DNA of 11,458 nt. Origin: Oligosphaeraceae bacterium. GTDB taxonomy: Bacteria > Verrucomicrobiota > Lentisphaeria > Oligosphaerales > Oligosphaeraceae. A model generated the notes under the pieces. The model was not told the DNA's origin, ran no database searches, and saw only the letters and a program-made list of their open reading frames with translations. The stretch covers positions 1 through 11,458 of the forward strand of contig JAAYYJ010000206.1 of NCBI GenBank assembly GCA_012515455.1, read 5' to 3'. This document shows, one piece after another, positions 7,926 through 11,458 of the stretch (within the stretch, counting starts at the first letter, position 1; each line of letters begins with the position of its first letter). A program made the position numbers and the translations under genes.

Positions 7926-7935
7926 GTCTATAGAC
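7926..7935. promoter_or_regulatory. Perfect 10-base palindrome GTCTATAGAC next to the pseudopilin ribosome binding site
   Basis: GTCTATAGAC equals its own reverse complement and abuts the AGGAG site at 7921-7925. It could be a small operator. About ten such palindromes are expected by chance in a window of this size, so its position is the only argument for it. Confidence 0.2.
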
Positions 7936-7975
7936 TGTGGTCACGGTGCAGGATGCTTCCAGGCAGTACCTTGAT

Positions 7976-8004
7976 ACTCTAACTCACAGAGGCTTGATTT
8001 GCAA
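7976..8004 (-). promoter_or_regulatory. Candidate promoter of the pseudopilin-led operon
   Basis: Read on the minus strand, TTGCAA (7999-8004) and TAGAGT (7976-7981) are 17 bases apart, each a four-of-six match to sigma-70 boxes. The start point would fall near 7970, giving a leader of about 55 bases before ATG 7913. It is a weak match by eye, and read-through from the upstream GNAT gene remains possible. Confidence 0.28.
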
Positions 8005-8036
8005 CCCCGGGCCGCAAAAAACACGAGAGTTATACC

Positions 8037-8633
8037 TCAGGCCCGGAGGGTATGCGGCGGGTCCGGCGGGGGAAAGAGCGGCTCCCGGGGATATGCCTGC
8101 AGGTGCTCGAAGGCAGTGCCGAGCTGGGGTGCGAGCTTGCGCCAGCGCTCCTCCATGTCGTCCGCATACAGCCAAGGCCTCCAGGACAGCTTGAGGTAGG
8201 TGGCGATGGCCGGCAGCCGGAAGTCATCGGTCAGCAGCGAGAATGCCCGATATCCGGCGGCGTACAAGCGGTGCATGGCGGCGATGCTGACCTGCCGGCC
8301 CAGATGCCGGCCGCGGAAATCCGGGCTGGTCATCACCCAGCCCAGCACCCCCAGCCCGGGATACTCCGGGAAATCGCTGCTCTCGGCGGCGGCCGAGGCG
8401 GCGAACCGGTCGCTCTGGGCTTCCTCCAGCAGCAGCCATCCTCCGGGCAGGGCCTTGTGCTGGAAAGACCGCAGTGTATTTTCATCCCACTCACCGAAGC
8501 CGGCGCTTTGCCGCAGGGCATTGTACTGTGCCAGGTCCTGGTCTGTGAGTGTCCGGAGACGGAATCCTGCTGGCAGAGACAACGAGGGCAGGGGGGTGGC
8601 CGCAGCGTTGAAAATCATCCTCAGTTGCGACAT
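8037..8633 (-). CDS. GNAT family N-acetyltransferase
   Basis: This 198-residue cytoplasmic protein is a GNAT acetyltransferase of unknown substrate. The central strand LGVLGWVMTSPDFRG leads into motif A, RGRHLGRQV (107-115), which would bind acetyl-CoA; a His takes the place of the first Gly of the usual RGxGxG. Motif B is TDDFRLPAIATYLKLSWRP (135-153), strongly like the DDxRLPAIxxYLKLGF segment of mycothiol-synthase-like GNATs. Residues 1-20 are a short tail and 158-198 a Pro-rich end. The ATG at 8633 has AAAGGA at 8644-8649, ten bases away, a slightly long spacing. The gene lies between the minus operon and the divergent plus operon. The promoter proposed for the pseudopilin lies downstream of its stop, so it may be a separate unit or read through into the operon. 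Confidence 0.87.
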   Translation of the reverse strand: MSQLRMIFNAAATPLPSLSLPAGFRLRTLTDQDLAQYNALRQSAGFGEWDENTLRSFQHKALPGGWLLLEEAQSDRFAASAAAESSDFPEYPGLGVLGWVMTSPDFRGRHLGRQVSIAAMHRLYAAGYRAFSLLTDDFRLPAIATYLKLSWRPWLYADDMEERWRKLAPQLGTAFEHLQAYPREPLFPPPDPPHTLRA

Positions 8634-8647
8634 TTTCGGAGCGTCCT

Positions 8648-8676
8648 TTGGGAAATCGGATTCGTGGTGCTATAGT
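8648..8676 (+). promoter_or_regulatory. Candidate sigma-70-like promoter of the glycosidase-nagA operon
   Basis: TTGGGA at 8648-8653 and TATAGT at 8671-8676 are separated by exactly 17 bases, a four-of-six and a five-of-six match to the sigma-70 consensus. Transcription would begin near 8683 and leave a leader of roughly 105 bases before the ATG at 8790, holding the inverted repeat at 8742-8758. The -35 box touches the ribosome binding site of the divergent GNAT gene. It was found by eye and is unproven. Confidence 0.45.
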
Positions 8677-8741
8677 AGCGGTGGTGGCAGGACTGGGCAC
8701 CCGAGCAGAGTGCTGCCGCCGGCCTGAACCGGAGTCAATAT

Positions 8742-8758
8742 AACCGTCGGGAACGGTT
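8742..8758. promoter_or_regulatory. Inverted repeat AACCGT-N5-ACGGTT, possible operator or leader hairpin
   Basis: A perfect 6-base inverted repeat with a 5-base centre (CGGGA) lies in the leader between the candidate promoter and the glycosidase start. A partial copy, AACCGG, lies at 8727-8732. The symmetry and position fit a repressor operator downstream of the promoter, or an RNA hairpin ahead of translation. It is not followed by a T run, so it is not an intrinsic terminator. Confidence 0.35.
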
Positions 8759-8789
8759 TCTCCAATCAATGCAAACCGCGGAAGCAAAA

Positions 8790-10247
8790 ATGTCAGAAGA
8801 ATTCCTGCCCCTTAACGAACGTTTCCCCGCTGCTGGTCTCCAGCCGGCGGGCAGCTTGCCGCAGCAGGCGGTAGGGCGGCGCACCCCGGCCCAGCAGCTC
8901 TCCATCGGTTGCGAATGCCTTGACCGCGATTATTGGCAGTGGGAGAAGGCTCTGCCGGCTTTGCGCGAGCTGTCGCCAGGCTGGGCTCGGATCCAGTCCG
9001 GGTGGGCGAAATGCGAACGTGCCCCCGGGGTTTATGATTTCTCCTGGCTGGATCAGATCGTCACCGACCTGCTGGCACAGCAGATCACCCCCTGGGTCTG
9101 CGTCTGCTATGGCAATCCGCTGTATTATCCCGACGGAACGGGCGGGCGGGCCTGTCCGCTGCGGGCCTCAGCCGCTGCCGCGGCGGCCTGGCCGCGCTAC
9201 CTGGAAGCACTGGCCCGGCATTACCAGGGGCGGGTGCGGCATTTTGAGGTCTGGAATGAACCGGATTTGAGCTGGGGGCCGACGCCTCTGCGGGAAGCTG
9301 CAGAGTACGTCGAGCTGGTGGCGGTCTCCAGCGCGGCGCTTCGGCGCGGGAATCCTTCGGCCTGGATTATCGGCGGGGCCGCGGCCTCGGGAATGCGCAA
9401 TTCACCGCGCTATCACGGCTTCGCCTTTGCCGACGCGCAGTTTGCCGCCGGCCTGGGACGGCATGTCGATGCATACAGCTACCATGCCTATGATGTCTTT
9501 CCGGAGCTGGTCCAGGAACCGGAGAAAAAATTCTTCCGCCGGATGCTGGCCCGATATGGGGTGGAGAATCTCCCCCTCTGGCAGGGGGAGGGCGGCTGTC
9601 CCGCCTGCTGGCAGAAAGACAACGCTTTATCCAAGCATCCCTGGACCGAGGCCAAGCAGGCTAAGCATCTGCTCAGGAATATCTTGTGCGATTTTCGCCA
9701 AGGCGCGGCGCTGAGTTCGTACTTTATGCTCTCCGACTTTGTCTACCGCCACCCCGACGGTTCAACCAGCCCCACCCATTACGGATTGCTCAGCGGCGAA
9801 GACGGCCACCGCCGGCCGGCATTCTATGCCTACCAGTCACTGACGGAAATTTTTGCCGGCCGGCTGGAGGTCAATGACGCTCTGCTGTTCTCGCTCCACA
9901 AGACCACGGCCGAGCGCACCGCCATATCCATCGAGGACAGTGCCGGCATTGATGCGCTGCGTACTTCCATACAGCGCTTCTCCTTTGCGGTTTCCGGGCG
10001 TGCGATTCTGGCCTGGCACCGGCCGGTGAATCCGCACCGTTCCGAGGAACTGTTCCTGAGTACTCTGCTCCTGGAAGGCGAGGGTTGGGAGCAGTTCCGC
10101 GAACCTCTGCTGCTGGACCCGGTGACCCAGCAGCTGTACCGGCCGACCCGTCTGGCGGTGGAAGAGCGCTGGGGCTCGGAAAGGGTGCGCATCGACGATC
10201 TGCCCGTGCTCGACTACCCGCTGTTCCTGCTGGGACAGACAAATTGA
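8790..10247 (+). CDS. Clan GH-A glycoside hydrolase (GH39-like), apparently cytoplasmic
   Basis: This 485-residue protein is a retaining glycosidase of clan GH-A. A (beta/alpha)8 barrel spans about residues 40-360: ARIQSGW with Arg68, GVYDFSWLD (80-88), the acid/base motif FEVWNEPDL with Asn156-Glu157, the active-site strand DAYSYHAYD with His232, and the nucleophile strand LPLWQGEGG with Glu267. The acid/base-to-nucleophile spacing of 110 residues and the GLL...RRPAFYAYQSL segment before the C-terminal beta domain (360-485) resemble GH39-type enzymes. Which sugar it cleaves cannot be read from sequence. There is no signal peptide, so it should act on imported oligosaccharides. I chose ATG 8790 because GGAAG at 8780-8784 precedes it; the in-frame ATG at 8769 has no ribosome binding site. 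It is followed after 61 bases by the NagA-like gene. Confidence 0.87.
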   Translation: MSEEFLPLNERFPAAGLQPAGSLPQQAVGRRTPAQQLSIGCECLDRDYWQWEKALPALRELSPGWARIQSGWAKCERAPGVYDFSWLDQIVTDLLAQQITPWVCVCYGNPLYYPDGTGGRACPLRASAAAAAAWPRYLEALARHYQGRVRHFEVWNEPDLSWGPTPLREAAEYVELVAVSSAALRRGNPSAWIIGGAAASGMRNSPRYHGFAFADAQFAAGLGRHVDAYSYHAYDVFPELVQEPEKKFFRRMLARYGVENLPLWQGEGGCPACWQKDNALSKHPWTEAKQAKHLLRNILCDFRQGAALSSYFMLSDFVYRHPDGSTSPTHYGLLSGEDGHRRPAFYAYQSLTEIFAGRLEVNDALLFSLHKTTAERTAISIEDSAGIDALRTSIQRFSFAVSGRAILAWHRPVNPHRSEELFLSTLLLEGEGWEQFREPLLLDPVTQQLYRPTRLAVEERWGSERVRIDDLPVLDYPLFLLGQTN

Positions 10248-10282
10248 ACCGTCCTGCCGGCGGGCCCGTCCGGCCCGGTTTT
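10247..10282 (+). terminator. GC-rich hairpin with short T tract between glycosidase and nagA-like genes
   Basis: AACCG (10247-10251) can pair with CGGTT (10276-10280), and inside it GCCGG (10256-10260) pairs with CCGGC (10270-10274). Four Ts at 10279-10282 overlap the end of the stem. The hairpin starts at the glycosidase stop codon. It could be a partial terminator lowering expression of the second gene, or a stem protecting the first message. The T tract is too short for a confident terminator call. Confidence 0.33.
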
Positions 10283-10294
10283 AGCCAGCCAATC

Positions 10295-10300
10295 AGAGGA
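10295..10300 (+). promoter_or_regulatory. Ribosome binding site (AGAGGA) that decides the nagA-like start
   Basis: AGAGGA ends at 10300, eight bases before ATG 10309. The in-frame ATG at 10300 begins on the last base of this site and so cannot use it, which makes the shorter protein the likely product. Confidence 0.7.
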
Positions 10301-10308
10301 TGCTGTTT

Positions 10309-11448
10309 ATGTCCAAGGCGATTTATCGGGGAGTGCTGCTGGATGGCCAGGCGGTGCAAATCACCGTCGCAGGCCAGAAAATTACCAGCGTTGCCGAAAT
10401 CCCCGGGGGTGCGGAATTGCCCCGGCTGTTGCCGGTGCTGGTCGATTTGCAGCAGAATGGCGCTCTCGGGCACGCCTTCAATCTGATGAGCACAGGCAAT
10501 ATCGACGGACTGCGGGCGGTCGCCGGGCATCTGTTGCAGAACGGCGTGGGCAGAATTCTGGCTACGCTGACTACTTGCCCGTATGAGAACCTCAGCACCG
10601 CCTGTGCCGCTTTGAAGACCCTGCTGGATGAAAATCCGGACCTAAACCGCCTCTTCGCAGGCATCTTCCATGAAGGCGTGTTCATCTCACCCAAAGCCGG
10701 CTGGCGCGGCGGTCATGCGCCGGAATTTATCCGCCCGCCGGACTGGGACTGCCTGCAACGCCTCAATGAGCTCTCCGGTTACCGCATCAAGATGGTCAAT
10801 GTCGCGCCAGAGGAGCCCGGCGGGTTGGAATTCATTTCTGCTGCGGCGCAAGCGGGCCTCATCGTCGCCATCGGCCATTGCTGTCCCGATACCGGCACCA
10901 TCCGCCGGGCCGCCGACTGCGGCGCCAGCATCGTGACCCATTTCGTCAACGGTGCGGCGCCGGAGATACACCGTTTCCGCAATCCCTTCTGGGGCTTCCT
11001 GGATGATGAGCGACTGCGTTTGGGGCTGGTCGGGGACGGCTTCCACCTGCTGCCGGAGATCGTCCGGGTGGCTCTGAAGGTCAAGGGCCAGCAGAACTGC
11101 TTCGTGGTCTCGGATGCGAATATGCATTCCGGCCTGCAGCCGGGGTTCTATCAGCGCGTCGGCGGCGTGGGCTGCATTATCGAGCCCAATGGCTTTATCC
11201 ATCTCCCGGACGCGCAGATTCTGGCCGGTGCCTGGTTCCAGAACAACCGAGGGGTGGAATTTCTGGTCAATCAAGTCGGACTGAGTTTCGAGGACGCCTG
11301 GCGCCTGTGCAGCAGCACCCCCGCCCGTATCGCCAATATCGATCTGCCCGACCTCAGGGCCGGCAGTGAGGCGACATTCGTCCAGGCGCGCTTCCAAGAT
11401 GGGAAACTGGCCATCGAGAAGACCCTCTTGCTGGGCTGCGAATACTGA
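10309..11448 (+). CDS. nagA: N-acetylglucosamine-6-phosphate deacetylase-like amidohydrolase
   Basis: This 379-residue cytoplasmic amidohydrolase resembles NagA, which hydrolyses N-acetylglucosamine-6-phosphate to glucosamine-6-phosphate and acetate. The first metal motif is VDLQQNG (Asp46, Gln48, Asn50), the Gln/Asn version seen in E. coli NagA rather than His-x-His. Other active-site residues are Glu122 in FHEGVF, His190 in IGHCCP, His211 in THFVNGA, His246 in GDGFH and catalytic Asp269 in VVSDAN. The His190-His211 spacing of 21 equals that in E. coli. Substrate-facing motifs differ: HLEGP is FHEGV, and LAGS is LAGA (306-309), so it could be a paralogue acting on another N-acyl amino-sugar phosphate. 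The start is ATG 10309 with AGAGGA at 10295-10300; the ATG at 10300 lies on that site. It is probably co-transcribed with the preceding glycosidase. Confidence 0.85.
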   Translation: MSKAIYRGVLLDGQAVQITVAGQKITSVAEIPGGAELPRLLPVLVDLQQNGALGHAFNLMSTGNIDGLRAVAGHLLQNGVGRILATLTTCPYENLSTACAALKTLLDENPDLNRLFAGIFHEGVFISPKAGWRGGHAPEFIRPPDWDCLQRLNELSGYRIKMVNVAPEEPGGLEFISAAAQAGLIVAIGHCCPDTGTIRRAADCGASIVTHFVNGAAPEIHRFRNPFWGFLDDERLRLGLVGDGFHLLPEIVRVALKVKGQQNCFVVSDANMHSGLQPGFYQRVGGVGCIIEPNGFIHLPDAQILAGAWFQNNRGVEFLVNQVGLSFEDAWRLCSSTPARIANIDLPDLRAGSEATFVQARFQDGKLAIEKTLLLGCEY

Positions 11449-11458
11449 GCTTATCCAG

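Noticed and set aside
8769..8789. Earlier ATG for the GH-A glycosidase
   Set aside because: No ribosome binding site precedes it, and the extra seven residues add neither a signal peptide nor domain sequence. It remains possible but is less likely than 8790.
1..11458. CRISPR arrays, insertion sequences, tRNA or rRNA genes, phage genes
   Set aside because: I saw no regularly spaced repeats, transposase or integrase motifs, terminal repeats or structural RNA signatures; almost all bases are accounted for by protein genes.

Overview
This GC-rich window looks like a chromosomal segment of a Lentisphaerota (Victivallales-like) bacterium or a close PVC-superphylum relative. The main pointer is the pseudopilin at 7188-7913. 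It has the FTLIELLVVIAIIAVLASMLLPAL-type N-terminus and the C-terminal H-X9-DG motif that are heavily amplified in Lentisphaerota, Planctomycetota and Verrucomicrobiota. Large secreted proteins related to DUF4091/GH123, next to carbohydrate-binding proteins, fit the same lineage. The taxonomy is inferred from protein style only. No rRNA, tRNA, IS element or CRISPR array is visible, and no gene-free stretch exceeds about 140 bases.

Layout. (1) 1-1493, plus strand: the 3' part of an aldo/keto reductase with two 4Fe-4S motifs, then a small GNAT acetyltransferase. (2) 1513-7913, minus strand, read right to left: pseudopilin; a secreted GH123/DUF4091-like enzyme; a secreted CBM9-like protein; a secreted protein of unknown function; and a cytoplasmic M55 D-aminopeptidase-like protein. 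Junctions are tight (17 nt gap, ATGA overlap, TAATG overlap, 62 nt gap), so this is very probably one operon. (3) 8037-8633, minus strand: a second GNAT protein. (4) 8790-11448, plus strand: a leaderless clan GH-A glycosidase and a NagA-like amidohydrolase, preceded by a good sigma-70-like promoter (8648-8676) and an inverted repeat (8742-8758).

How they may work together (inference). The minus operon supplies a cell-surface or secretion-linked pseudopilin, an exported glycan-acting enzyme and two exported accessory proteins. The plus operon supplies a cytoplasmic glycosidase and a sugar-phosphate deacetylase. GH123 members act on N-acetylgalactosaminides, NagA acts on GlcNAc-6-phosphate, and M55 enzymes cleave D-amino-acid peptides. 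The set is therefore compatible with scavenging of amino-sugar glycans such as mucin or glycosaminoglycan oligosaccharides, or peptidoglycan fragments. No transporter, kinase or regulator is visible in the window, and the GH123-like enzyme lacks the adjacent Asp-Glu pair expected of that family, so the substrate stays open.
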